Positions 48,366 to 60,114 are shown, counted from the stretch's first letter. The stretch: DNA of 64,000 nt from Thozetella sp. PMI_491 (GCA_021432635.1 MU270073.1:276161-340160), one strand, 5' to 3'. Notes: generated from the letters alone by a model not told the origin. A program made the numbers and translations.

Positions 48366-49386
48366 ATGGCCTCTCCCGCATCTTCTATGCTGCGCCGGGC
48401 GCTTTTATACGGTACTAAACCCACGCGTCACGAGCTCGGCCCGGCACTAACACCGCTCAGTCCCGGGCTCCTCCCAAAAGATGCTCACAAAGTCACTGAC
48501 TCTGGTCTCCGACAACATTACCTATGACCTTGAGGATTCGGTGACAGTGCACCAGAAGGCCTCGGCGAGGAGTGCTCTCCGTGACCATCTCGCCTCCTTG
48601 AGCAAGCCAAGGGACGTCGGCGAGCTAGCCGTGCGCATCAATGCGGTTTCGACCCCGTACGCCCTGGATGATTTGACGACCCTCGCCGCGGCCCCCAACG
48701 TGGACGCCATTGTCATCCCCAAAGTAAACAGTTCGAACGATCTGTCCTTTGTCACCGACGTCCTCAGGCATGTCGCTCCCGACCGGCATTCAGAGACGCC
48801 AGCGGCCGCGGCAGCACCTCCCATCAAACTGATCGCCCTCATCGAGTCGGCCAGGGCCATAATGGACCTGAAATCCATATGCGGCGCCTCGCCATATCTT
48901 GACGGCTTAATATTCGCTGCTGAGGATTTCGCATTAGACATGTCCCTCACGCGCACGCCGAGCCTTAGGGAGTTTCTCTACGCAAGAAGCGCAGTCGCAA
49001 CGGCAGCTCGGGCCTTCGATCTTCCTAGCGCCATTGACCTCGTGTGCACGGCGTACAAGGGCCCAGAAGGCATCAAGCGGCTGGAGCAGGAGTGCCAGGA
49101 CGGGAGAGAGCTGGGCTTCAATGGCAAGCAGTGCATTCATCCAAGTCAGGTGGACGTCGCGCAGAGGATGTTCGCCCCAGGGCACGAAGAGGTCGAGTGG
49201 TCAGTTCGCGTCCTTATCGGCGACGACAAGGCCAGCGCGGCAGGGCGGGGTGCGTGGACTCTGGACGGTAAAATGATTGACGCACCCGTGGTTGGGAAGG
49301 CTAAGGCTGTTGTTACGAAAGCCGAAAAGTGCGGCATTGACGTGGACAGTCTCAGAGAAAAGTGGTCAGGCCAGGAGCCCGAGTGA
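48366..49386 (+). CDS. CitE/CLYBL-like lyase (citrate lyase beta subunit family)
   Basis: TIM-barrel enzyme of the HpcH/HpaI aldolase superfamily. Relatives cleave or make C-C bonds in malyl-CoA or citramalyl-CoA; the human homologue CLYBL is mitochondrial. Exons are 48366-48411 and 48461-49386 (intron 49 nt, GTACTA donor, CTAAC branch), giving 323 residues. The splice joins MLRRALLY to VPGSSQKMLTKSL, the typical family start. Motifs are NITYDLEDSV, IVIPKVNS, LIALIESARAIMDL, GLIFAAEDFALDM (the Glu and Asp that bind Mg2+) and GKQCIHPSQVDVAQRMF. An ATG at 48387 is an alternative start that would remove seven residues. The fungal substrate is not known to me. Confidence 0.92.
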
Positions 49387-49419
49387 ATCTAGAACTCGTT
49401 ACTTATACATATGTTTTCA

Positions 49420-52127
49420 TCAGACTAAATACTGGTTCGGCCTCCAGAAGTTTGACATGCCGGCTGTTCCGCTTTGATCCTGGGGCGGAATACCGCTACT
49501 ATTCGTCTCTGGAACCCATGGTACTCTACTAGATGTGCCCGACAGTCGGTCGTATCCATCGGGGGTATACCTGAGCGGGCTGACTCTCCATGGTCCACCT
49601 TCGATATCCACGGCTTCGCGGGGGCCGAGATCTGGTGTCACTTCCCAGCCGCCCTGGCCCAAATCTCCAGGACGGCCGTAATACGGAGCTTCCGATAGGA
49701 TAGGCGGCCCAGGGTCTTCTAATACCTCTTGCTCGATTCTTCTGATGTACTCCGCTATGCTCTCATCCTGAGACGCGGTACGAGGATGTCTCATTTCACA
49801 ATACGCTTGCTGATTTCGGCAGACTTGGTGTGCCTCGAAGGCATATTCGGCTGATGGAAGGCAGTTGGAAGATCCCGAGTCTTCGTATGAGGTCTGTGGT
49901 TTACCCCAGCTTTTTACAAAAATATGGGGGTGGCTACCGGCCTGGCCGTAGAGCTGAAACTGAGAGTCTGTCATGGCACCGATAGGAGATTCGGAGCTTA
50001 GTGGTTCATGAACAAGTTGTGCCGCTCTCTCATGAGTCCTGGGCTCGAAGGAACTCTCTATCGGCCAGGCATATTCGAGAGGACCAGTGATCCTATCACG
50101 TGAATACAGGGGATTACTCACCACAGATACATCCCTTCGCGACTCGAAATTGGAAATCTGCGCAAGTTCGGCTTGTCTCTCCAACCGCTCGACATGATGA
50201 GACTTGGGAGAACTGGGCCGAGACGGTGGTTCAAGCCGAGTTGCCTTCTTGCCTAGGTAGGCCTTCTCCGCAACTTCCGTCCTGCTAACCTGGGGATTCT
50301 TTCCCTTATTGCTAACAGAGTTACCGATGTGGGCTGTTTCAGAGACTGTTACCCTTAGTTCTTGCCGCTCCTCTCCTGAGTCGGGGGGCGGGTGGCTCCT
50401 CGAGGTTTGGGACGGCTGGTTATTCTCGGCCAAGGGTTCTGCACGGACGAGATTAGGAGACTTTATACCATTTAGAAACTCCTCGCCCACCATGATACCG
50501 CGGTCTTGATACCTGACGATATGAGGGCGTGGGAGTGCTGGCTTGCCGGCTAGGTTGTTGCTTGAAGCTGATTGTTGTTTGGGGTCATCGACAGCCCGCC
50601 ACTGAGTAGAGCGGCCATTTTCTCGGCAGCTCATATCCTCTACACCATTGAAGACTCCTGTTTCCAAAATCGCTTTCCGTACCTCATCTGGAGTTGGGCT
50701 CTGGTCACCCCGATTAGAAAGTAGGGAGCTGGGGGCGCGCTGTAGACCAGAAGAGTAACAGCATCTTGAGCATGTTGAGTGAGCCGTAACTTTATTATCG
50801 TCACTCCTCCTGGGTGATTGGAAGTCATCAACATCATAAAAATGGTCGTGGCAAACGGCACCGTGGTCCTGCCCTTCCTGCGTGCCGGAATTATATGATA
50901 GTTCGATCCTGGGCGTGCCTGTCGCTGGGCTACCTAACTCAGACCCTTCAGCGACGTCGTGGCTCGGTGTGTGCCCGCTTTCTTGCTCGGCGCCACCTTT
51001 TTCTCTCATGTCCTTGGGCAAAAAGAAGGTAGACATCTCTTCTACTTGGCCCTCTTGCCTCAACTGCTTGGCGTGGCACGAGCCTAAGTGTGAGTTCTCC
51101 ATCTCATTGGAGCCAAGGGGTAAACGCGCCCCTTCGAACTCTAGATCAGCTACTGCGGTCTGTAAGCATGCTGATAAATTAAAAATGAACAAAAATAATG
51201 TGGCGGAAGGTTTGTCAACATACAGGGGCAAAGCGTAGAAGCGCGGCCATTGCCGAAGAGGCCGGGTGTCAGGGAAGTAGGAACGGTCAGTCTATCGTTG
51301 TGTATCGCCTCGGACGTGAAATGATCCATAACCTCTCTTGCGGGGATTGGGATCCTTTTCTTTGTGGCCTTCTTGGGCTTTATGCTTCCGGATTGTCGTT
51401 CAACGCTGTTGACAGAAGGTCCACGTCTTGGGAGCCGGTTGCTCCCGTTCTGCGGCCGGCTCGTCTTATACTTGTCTTCTCGTGTCTTGCGTCTCGCTCG
51501 CTTCTCGTAGCGGCGATCCGGTTGTGTTGGCCCCTGATGCAGCTCAGTCCCCGTATCACCCAGAGATATTGTTCTCTTCTTTCCCCTCTCGTAGTATGGC
51601 TCGGCACCCGGCCCAGAAAGTGGCCCATAGCACCCGTCTTTGTCAGGCCCGGCGGCAGGTCGAGGTGCTTCTTCTGGATTCTGTTGCCCATAGTCCACTT
51701 TGGGCCCCCCATGCGTTCTAGCCACAAGAGTTACATCAACACCGTCCGAGGACGATGCAGGGTTACGCGGAGCCCGGGGGTCTGGCCTAGCCTTATCAGG
51801 GGCTTCTGACTTGGGCTGAGGGCTGCGGGGGTGATGCCCAGGCGGAGGAGGCTCTTCAGGTATGATGTGCGCTAGCCAAGACTCGAGATAGTGGTCTTTT
51901 TCGGCGACGGAGCCGCATCCTTGAAGTCGTTCCAGTGATCTGCGAGGGGAGTCGCGACGCTCCCCATGGCGGGCGTGGTGGATACCCCCTCGGTGGCTCC
52001 GGTTGGCGTCATGCAGAGGCCGCGTGTGTCGAACTGCTCTCTCAGGATCATGGCGGCTGCGATTACTCGTTCCTTCGTAATCCTGAGCCTGGAAGTGGTG
52101 CAGCAGGCGAGGACGTGTGTGGTCCAT
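49420..52127 (-). CDS. Large disordered protein of unknown function
   Basis: Minus-strand exons 52127-51224 and 51170-49420 (intron 53 nt, GTATGT donor, TATCAG acceptor) give 884 residues. The later CAG acceptor at 51160 would put the frame out. Nearly all of the chain is polar, rich in Ser, Arg, Pro, Glu and His, with no domain I can name. More ordered islands are KDHYLESWLAHIIPEE near residue 80, AIHNDRLTVPTSLTPGLFGN just before the intron, ADLEFEGARLPLGSNEME just after it, and a C-terminal block with ESIAEYIRRIEQEVLED and MSNFWRPNQYLV. The segment around the intron reminds me of motifs in an unnamed family of filamentous fungi, from memory only. Composition is less GC-rich than in neighbouring genes, consistent with fast divergence. 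Confidence 0.72.
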
Positions 52128-53185
52128 GGTACACGACCTGGTCGGGGTCCAATCGAGTCATGTCACAACGACGCAGCATGGTGGACACTGGGCCCTGTCC
52201 CCAGAGCAACCTCCAGTTTCGACTAAAGGACGAGGCTCACAACTGTCGTTCGCCTCAGGAAGCTCACGGTCTTTGTCTCGTGCCTTCCCTCCTCAGACCC
52301 TAGCAAGCCCACGCCCGACGCCCACGGACGGAAGCAGGCTGTTCCCAGTTGCGGCACCAGAGTCTCTACCCTGTACCGATACCTCGTGCCTTCCCTGTAT
52401 TCTCTCGACATAATGTGCCTGGTCGAGATACTTCGGTGTGGATCTCCGCCAGGAACGGCAGGAACCGGGGAGCGATCTTGTCAATTTCGCACACGGCAAG
52501 AAGAGCCGCGATGGACGGCGATCAGGGCTGCCAAAAGCTTCTGTCAGCCCCTCTTACCGGCCCCTCGCCCTTCTCCACAGTGCGTGGACAGATCGCTGCC
52601 AATGCCATCCATGACGACGCCAAAACCACTTAGATTTCAGATGAAGCTGATTCTCTCCCGTCCCAGTCCCTGACACACTTTGCTACGAGGCCTCGGCCAC
52701 GCCAAGACTTGTCTCTGTGCGGAAATAACACTGGTGCTTCCTCTCTTGAATCAGGATTCGGTCGTCACTTGGCTGTCTACGAACAGAGGAACCCCTGTTC
52801 CTAAAAATGGAAGCCCGGCAAAAACTGCCCTCGCCAAACACCGTCAAACGTCCTTCCAAACGCTAGGGAAGAGGCTCGGCGATGGATGGCCGGGGACCCA
52901 AGCACAGCTTAGCTCTCCTGAGGTCCTGTTGCGACACGGCGGGTGGCGCCTTGGCACCCTGGGAAACTTAGGCTGTGACCCATTGTCGCAGCAAGCAACT
53001 CCTGAAGTTCGAACTGCTGCTAGTCTCGAGTTGAACTAACTTTAGAAGGTCGTTGCAGCCGAATTCACGCTCGAATTGGTACTCATTATGCATTGGGGGG
53101 AGGGGGAGGGTTGGCGGACAAGAGGAAAGATTCGTGCCAAGACATATCCCGGAGTGGGTTAAGCGAGGGGACGCCACATCGAGGC
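52128..53185 (-). other. Coding-like fragments upstream of the disordered-protein gene
   Basis: On the minus strand, short stretches read like protein but do not join into a gene. About 52610-52560 gives WMALAAICPRTVEKGEGP before a GTAAGA, and about 52520-52370 gives LAVCEIDKIAPRFLPFLAEI. A GTAAGA...CTGAC...GCAG pattern at 52558-52528 could be a very short intron. Stops break every combination I tried. This may be a decayed gene, an unrecognised upstream exon of the disordered protein, or chance. Confidence 0.25.
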
Positions 53186-53719
53186 CTACGCGCCAATGCG
53201 GCTCTTCAGAGTTGATACATCCCACGAATCAACAGGCGGCGTGAAAGATAATGCATCACCGGCGAGGCGCCCCAGAACGGGAGCAAGTCCAAGAGCATGT
53301 CCCGGCGGAGGAGGCCAGCCGATCGAGATCCCACAGGGCGCATCCCGTCGCCAGCCTGGAAAATTAACGTTGGCGCCTCCCATGTCGTGCTGGGCCCCTT
53401 GCAAGCGTCGAAGGCAGATCTCATGGGTCCTGAGCCTCGGCACCTGGCCTAGCAAGACTGGGTAGCTGAGGTATTTGTCAGTCTGTGTCAGGTTTCGTAC
53501 AGGCGACCAAGCTTCGACTGCGATATGACCTGAATCCACCTCATCAGATGAGCTCAGGCTTGCAGACGATCTTGTTTCAATCGACAGCTCCAAGGCTCCT
53601 CTCGGCTTCTCTAGCGGGCCTAGAAGGCTCCCGAAGGGTGGGCTACCCCGCCGAGTGAAGCTCGCGTGAAGCTCTGCCGGTGCGGAAAAGAGTAGCTCGG
53701 GAGCTTTGGTCACATCCAT
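53186..53719 (-). CDS. Possible small protein of 177 residues, unknown
   Basis: ATG-led minus-strand frame starting MDVTKAPELLFSAPAELHAS and ending in TAG at 53186. The text is balanced in acidic, polar and hydrophobic residues, with coherent segments (GSLLGPLEKPRGALELSIET, LTQTDKYLSYPVLLGQVPRL, HEICLRRLQGAQHDMGGANV) and a Pro/Gly stretch near the end. This is unlike the Arg/Cys/Trp-heavy chance frames around it. I recognise no family, signal peptide or membrane segment. It could be one exon of a longer gene; a CAG followed by GTGCCG near 53443 is a possible donor. It lies on the same strand as, and upstream of, the disordered-protein gene. Confidence 0.42.
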   Translation of the reverse strand: MDVTKAPELLFSAPAELHASFTRRGSPPFGSLLGPLEKPRGALELSIETRSSASLSSSDEVDSGHIAVEAWSPVRNLTQTDKYLSYPVLLGQVPRLRTHEICLRRLQGAQHDMGGANVNFPGWRRDAPCGISIGWPPPPGHALGLAPVLGRLAGDALSFTPPVDSWDVSTLKSRIGA

Positions 53720-56700
53720 CCTACATCGAAGCTCTTGGTTCCAAGGGGCGAGCAGAGCCGCTCTGTGGGTTCGATATACGGTTATTTAGATGATCGACGG
53801 CGGGATTATGGGAGGCTGGCCCACTCCCACGCTGTCGCACCAAGATATTCTTGTCAGCCAAGGCTTGGCGTCTGCGGAACAGATGGTGTGTCGGGTTTCG
53901 GTCCAGCAACGATCAAGTCGAAGGAGCTAGGGTCTCCGCCTAGGCGGCCAAGACTCGATGAGCATCGTCAATATGGCGAGCCTGTCACCGCTTGACCGCT
54001 TGACAGCCGTCGGCGTATCATCCTGCCCAACTCGTGCCAAGAAACTTCATTAACCCGACCGGGGTAGAGGGCGGTGGGGGGGAGGGAAGGTTCGCGATGC
54101 GATAGTGCGATCTGGTGGCTCCCTTCCCGAATAGCACCAAGCTGTCACTTCTCATGTCGTGCAACGGCAGGGTGAGATCGGGCTAGGGTATATATGGCGA
54201 TTGCTCTCAGGTTTGGTATCGCGTGCGAACGATTCTTCGCCGAACATACTGGACAGCAATTCCAGAACATTATAGGGACTGGGATCGGCTGTCGGGATCA
54301 CACCTTAGATCGGCCAGGAGCTGTCCTCGACGAGCCATTCACGTGGTGGGACAAGGAGATCAGAAACCCAAGAAAGCTTGGAGCGGGCACTCACAGAGTG
54401 GCAGGCCCAGGCGAAAAAGTGGACTGCCGGTGGGCGCAGCAAGTTTCATCTCGTGGTCCAGACTACCGCAAACAAGAATGCCCTGTCAGTTTCGTAACCT
54501 GTTGGGATCTTCACTGGCGTTTTATGCCGCCACCTTGCCCCTCCTGCAGTCGAGTCGGAGGCCGCCCTCGGAGCTCAGACACCATGGGCGGCACTGCTGC
54601 ACAGCTGCAAGCTTGCTTGCTCCTCAACCCCTCTTCTTGGCCCCCCTCCTTCTCCTTGCTCATGGCCGCCGTTTTTGGTGCTCAACCAGGAACCTGTCAC
54701 CCGCCTCCACGTGCGCGGCTCAGGGTCCCTGAGCTCTTCTGCGTCCATGGCCAGCTGGAGCCTCCGAAGCAGCCCCTCGCCAAGCCTGAAAAGCGTGGCC
54801 GCGGACCCCCGTCCTCCCCTCCAACCCCTCCCCCTGGTACCCAAAAAAAACGTCCAAACCGGGCACCCCACAGGGAAGCTCCAGCAAGGTGGGAGAGGCA
54901 GCTTGTGCGGAGGTATTTTTGGCAACTAGCACGTCTGGGCTTCCGGCCGGGGCCTGGGCTGCCTCCCGGGAGCCCCTCCATTATCTTATCGAGCTCCGGC
55001 CTTCCAAACAAACCCTGGAACCATCCAAAATGCTTCCACGGGTCGTGGATCGAAGAATCTGGGGGCAGACGATGCTGAGGCGGCAGAGCCTTCGAGTTGG
55101 ACTCTGCATAATTGGGTTGCATATTTGCCAATGCCGGCAAAACCAAGCCTCTATGCCTTTGCACATCCTACGTAGTAACTGCCGTTTCTTAATACCGCTA
55201 GGGTCAACGGGAAATTGGGCGCCACCTGAGGAAAACCTGGATCCCAAGAAGCACACCCTCCTTCCTGGATAGAGGAACCTGCTCGCCTACGGACTCGTGC
55301 CCGTCGAGCCGCGGCAAGGATGGCGAAACGGGCGGGCGCGTGCCTTGTCTACCTCGGAACGCCCAGAGAGCGTGTGCGCCAAGGCCACCTCTGGGCGGCC
55401 AGCCAAAAGGAAGGGGACAACAGCATAGCCTCCCCCTTCAACGGCGTCGGTAATGGTGATGGGTGGTAGCAGTGTGGGGTTGAGCACATGGTCTCTTGTG
55501 TCCGGGTCCCCCCGTAGAGTCTCGACTTACAACACCACACCACAACCCACCCAAGGGAGGAGGACAAAGAGGGGGGGGGGCATGGATCTACAGCGGGCAG
55601 AGAGGGCAGGTCTATGGGTAGGGTAGCGCCGAAATCGCCGGTGCCCGGCAGCCAAGTATCCTCTATCCGCAAGGCAGGTAGTTGCTGGTTGCAGGTACTT
55701 CGTCCGGTGTTACTCCCCTACGCCAGGGCTGGTCTGGGGTTGAGCATCTTCGTCTGTTTGATGCTTGTTTGGGCCGTAACCCTGGTCCAGCTTGCTGCCA
55801 CACTCATGCTGGTCGAAACGTTGACTGGTCATTATTCACCGCGCCTGGGAAGCTACCTGCCCAGAATGTACGTGTACGCTCCTGGCGCCGGCACGGGCAG
55901 GGAAGGGGAAACGGCCGTCTACCCTTCTTGGGAATACCTATATGCCATATAAGACTCGTCCTAATCAGAGTTGAAGGCGACACAATTTTTCATCCTGCCC
56001 TGCTCCCTTCCCGTATACTTTGTATCCTTCTCGTCGCGAACCAAAGCTGCCTAGGCCCCTCTTAGGCACTAAAAGGTAGGGCTGTCTCCGGAGTCCCCGC
56101 TGGCCTCACAAAGCAATAGCACCCTTCCTCCTCCTACCTAACTACTCCTCCCTCCTCCCTCTCGTCCACACCGGCCCTTTCCTCGTACCCTGCCATCGTC
56201 TCGTTTTGTCGCGCGAGCAAGCCCGCCGACTGCCCCTTTAGCGATACCCTCCCAGAAAAAAAACACACCCTTTTCCCACCTCGGCTGAAGTCCTGTCGAC
56301 CTGACTTGCTGTCCAAACATACGGCGTTCTCCCGTCAATCCCGGATAAGAAGCAAAGTCGCTATCGGATCCGTGACCTCGCCATCTCGGCTAGCTTGGGA
56401 GCGCGCATGTCAGTGGTCTCGATATTCCCCTGTTAATCCCACCCAACTAGCCTGCTCTAAGGCCTTGCCCCAAAGCACTCCCACAAGCTATTCCCCTATT
56501 CCCTCCCCGATATTGAAATCTCGGGGGGCCATCCTTCGCCGCCGTGGAGCCGTAAAGGGGACTGGCAAGCCTCTCCGTGGGCCACAGGCCCCAGCGCCGC
56601 CGCCATTTGCATGTGCCCCCACCCTTCTGCGCACTTCATATACCCACGGTCCATCACCAGTGGACTGGCCCAGATCTTCCCCCCCTTGCCACTCCTAATA

Positions 56701-56767
56701 AAAAGGTACCCTAGCCCCGGCACATGAGTTGACATCCAAACAACAGTCATTCCAAACACCAGACAAC
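53720..56767. other. Intergenic region of 3.0 kb
   Basis: Long frames here (for example 54194-55078 plus) are Pro/Arg/Cys/Trp-rich and judged spurious. The minus strand just upstream of 53720 has a short protein-like piece (IVAGPKPDTPSVPQTPSLG) ended by TGA. The right third is a C/T-rich promoter of the RRM gene. A TATATA lies at 54189-54194 with no gene after it. Confidence 0.5.
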
Positions 56768-57728
56768 ATGTCCAAACTATTCATCGGGTAAGCACGACCA
56801 CGCCTCGCCGCCTCGAGACGTTTTCCCCGCCCCGAGGACATTGTGGGCTAACAGCCGAGCAGCGGCCTCGCATGGCACACGGAGGAGGGGACGCTGCGGC
56901 AAAAGTTTGAGGAGTTCGGCGTAGTGGAAGAAGCAGTATGTCGCAGTGCGCTTTTCATTTGGTGCGGCTGTTTGAAAATTTTTCTCCCATCGCATCGTGC
57001 CCGGCGCGAAGCAACACGCGGCTGGAGGGAAGATGGAGCAGTCGACGAGTACGAGCAGAGTCTAACGCAGGACTCTTTCGTCCAACGTCTAGGTGGTCGT
57101 CAAGGACCGTGACACTGGCCGGAGCCGAGGCTTTGGTTTCGTGCGGTACACGAATGATGACGACGCCCAGAAGGCGATAACCGCGATGAACAACGTCGAG
57201 TAAGGCCCACCATCATCACCATCATCATCATCATTATCACCACCACCATTCACCGTCATTTCCTCCTCCAGCCCAGCAGAGACGCAACGGCGCCCTGACC
57301 GCGTGACCAGATTTGATGGGAGGACCATTCGCGTCGACAAGGCATCTGACACTGGTCCCCGAGGCGGCGGCCGAGGTGGCGGCGGCGGTTACGGCCGTGG
57401 CGGGTTCGGAGGCGGCTCGTTCGGCCAAGCCCCCGTAGCCTACGGCGCTCCGCCGCAGGCATATGGCATGCCGCCGAACGTGTATGCGCAGCCGTACGGT
57501 CGTGGCTACCCCCAGGCAGTGCCGGCGTACGGGGTGCCCCCGCAGCAGGGTAAGACGCCTTGAACGAAAAGGAAGATGATGGATGATGAAAGGAGACGGG
57601 GATTTGCTGACGCCCTGCCAGGTTGGCCAGGTCAGGCCCAGCCGCCGTATGGCTACCCTGATCCTTCCCAGGGCGGCCAGGTTCCCCCTCAACAGCCCCC
57701 TCCCCAGGGCGGCCAGGGCGGTTACTAA
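56768..57728 (+). CDS. Glycine-rich RNA-binding protein with one RRM
   Basis: Single RRM protein of the small GRP type, likely nuclear or cytoplasmic and involved in mRNA handling and stress response. Exons are 56768-56787, 56863-56935, 57093-57199, 57311-57549 and 57622-57728, giving 181 residues. The RRM (residues 1-80) has RNP2 as LFIGGL and RNP1 as RGFGFVRY, with [15 protein letters not shown] between them and [13 protein letters not shown] at its end. A Gly/Arg stretch ([19 protein letters not shown]) follows, then a Pro/Tyr/Gln/Gly-rich tail ending GGQGGY. Introns are 75, 157, 111 and 72 nt, the second and third long for this window; the third contains a CAT/CAC repeat. Related plant and animal genes often autoregulate by intron retention; whether this one does is unknown. 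Confidence 0.93.
57209..57253 (+). repeat. CAT/CAC triplet repeat in an intron of the RRM gene
   Basis: About fifteen CAT or CAC triplets, slightly interrupted, fill the centre of intron 3 between donor 57200 and acceptor 57310. Confidence 0.85.
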
Positions 57729-58666
57729 CCGGGACTGGGGCGTTGATGTTGTGGCAAGCTCGGATCCCGATACCAACGGCGACGGCGAAGAGACGATCCA
57801 ACCCGGATCGGACGACACCCGGATGTTGCGCGTTCGACAAAACGAGAGGCACGTACCTTTGACCGAATTCTGCTCCGCCTTCCCCACGAAGCCCGCTGTT
57901 GCATGCCTTGCTGTACGATCAAGTATGTTGCTCATTGACGGCCGCCACCAAAATACCCCTTGCGATCGATTCTGCTTCTCACCTGGCCGGCTTCGATGAC
58001 CATACCCACGGTCCAACCGACCACTTCCCCTGGGCGCTGACGCGAGACCGATCTCGGTTGCCCAGGGCATGCCTTTTTTCTTTCTTCTCGTCTGATATTT
58101 ATTTGCATTTGCTGGGTTTCTCAGCTACCTCCTTTTTGCTCTCGTTCAGTGTCTAAAAGTTTTTTTTGCCGTCATTCCTTTCATAACTTGCTTTGGCGGT
58201 TTACGGGTCGGGGGGAGGCGGGAGAGGGAGATGGGCAGAGGGGAAAGGGAAGGGAGGATGGGGGCTTCATGAAAGGAAGGACCATGGAGACGGGAGATAA
58301 GGGGGGGGATAACGTCTACACGGCCGCGCCACGACTCTCTTTTTCTTCTCTGCGCTATGTCCAACACAGATGTCATAGACATAGACACACTGTACACCGG
58401 AGGTGAAAGTATGTGTATGTGCCGATATGCTGAAAAAAAGTGAAGGGCCTTCTGACAGCGAATGACGATGCAAGTATATGCGACGGTCGGATAAGTAGGG
58501 GACAGGAGAGACGGAAAAGGAGAGTTATGCGCGAGCCAGGGATGGAAAGGGGGAGGAAGCGAGGAGCGAGGAGGGGCGGAAGAGGATATATCTTCTCTCA
58601 AAATTGCTGTTGCTGTTGATGTTATTTTTGCTTGACGACCAACCAACCAAATAACGACTTTGGGTT
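57729..58666. other. Convergent 3' flanks
   Basis: The region between the RRM gene and the ChaC gene. It has T-rich stretches after the RRM stop and G/A-rich stretches (T/C-rich on the minus strand) near 58200-58320. No coding frame or poly(A) signal of canonical form was seen. Confidence 0.55.
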
Positions 58667-60114
58667 TCACAAAGTCTTCTCTGTCTCTTCCTGCTCATCT
58701 ATGCTGCCGGCTCCCTTGAACTCATGCCGGACGTCTTCTGAATACCTGACATGAACAACAGGAGGGAGCGAACGCAAGATTTTGTCAGTGAACCTCTGAT
58801 CACCCTGTACACCATCCTCCCGTGCCGCGACGGCCCGGACCCTATTCGACAGATCCGAGACGTGGTCGTCCCCGCTCTCCGGGCTGAGCTCGTCCAGGGC
58901 TTGCTCCAAGCCCCAAAGGTAGTCCCGATTCAGGCCGCTGGGCCCGACGCTGCGGTAGATGTGCTCAGCTAGCGCCTGTGGATCTTGGGGTCCGACAAAC
59001 TGCGCGTTGTCCGGCGTGCCGATGTACACCAAGGTCCGGATGGGCTCGGATCCACGCTGTTCTTTGGGGCTGGGGGAGTCCGGCGCGCTCTGGAGGAGGG
59101 CAAGATCGACGCCCGGAGCGGGATGGAACGGGGTATAGTGGATGGTGTAGCCATTGATCTCCCGGATGTCGAGGTACTCCTTCACCTCGTCGACCTTCTC
59201 TGCCTTGATCCGGTACGCAACGCCCCAGACCTTGTCCGGGGCCGTGCCGTGATGGTCAGTGATCTGCTCCCAGTAGGCGCGCTCGATCAAGGTGACGACG
59301 CGCCCGGGGGCCTCGGGGGTGCCGCGGTGGTCTTCGCTGGAGAGAGCATGGTGGTCAGCCAAGCAGGAGGGCGGTGGTGGGCATGCGTGGGACTATGAGG
59401 GCGCGACGCGTCCGGCCAGGGTGGGAGAATACGAGTGCGCAGAGGCGAAGCTTCTTAGGCAGAAGGGAAGCAGTATAAGCACCCCGCCCGCAAAGCCTCT
59501 TCTTATGCTATGCCCTTTCCGAGACCTACGCAATCCCAGTGGGGAGATCCCGTGGAGCTCTGGCCACCTTGGGACTAGGGGGGCTCATGATACCTTGCCT
59601 ATATGCGTGGTCAATAATGATGGCTGATCAGGGGCTCAACGGAAGACAAGCACGGACAGTGCGGGACGAGAGTCATGGGACGGCAACGGGAAGATGCATG
59701 AGGTTGGAAGCCAGGGAGGGGGGAGGGGGGAGGTGGTGAAGGGATGTGCCCGGCGTGTCGGATTACCGGGGTCGCATTATACCACGAACCTGCCAGAACC
59801 TCCGGACGTAGCCCGTCACCCATCCCGGGATTCTCCTGTCTTTTCACCCCCTCGGGCGCGGGTTAGCAGCGGTAATCCCCAGGTCTATCTTCACTGTGCC
59901 CAGAGGGAAGGCGAGATAGAGGAGAGGCTATACCGAAGTGTGGAGGCGGTTTCCATATTAAACTCCTATATAACCCTGTCAGTATCTCGCAGTCTGTTCT
60001 CGACGGGGAGATTGGGACGGGGAGATTGGAGCGGCGGTATGGGCAATATGGTGCGTACCCGTAGCCAAATAACCAGAAGTCATCTGCTGTCGCCGGTACG
60101 TCGTTCACATCCAT
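58667..60114 (-). CDS. ChaC-type glutathione-specific gamma-glutamylcyclotransferase
   Basis: Degrades glutathione to 5-oxoproline and Cys-Gly in the cytosol (yeast Gcg1). Minus-strand exons are 60114-60059, 59965-59934, 59839-59790 and 59336-58667. The first three join cleanly: DDFWLFGYG + SLIWKPPPHF + DRRIPGWVTGYVRRFWQ (AAAG acceptor at 59840). The last exon carries EDHRGTPEAPGRVVTLIERA, the catalytic-Glu block YLDIREINGYT, and YIGTPDNAQFVGPQ. The third intron is about 453 nt, four to nine times the local norm. With donor 59789 and acceptor 59337 the last exon falls out of frame; the family expects two or three more residues after FWQ. Options are a donor at 59766 (adds VRGIMRPR), an earlier acceptor near 59396 (adds about 20 residues), a missed mini-exon, or a small deletion. 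Family assignment is firm; the junction is not. Confidence 0.88.

Noticed and set aside
54194-55078. 294-codon plus-strand frame preceded by TATATA
   Set aside because: The translation is Pro/Arg/Cys/Trp-rich with no conserved block. The TATA-like sequence alone is not evidence of a gene.
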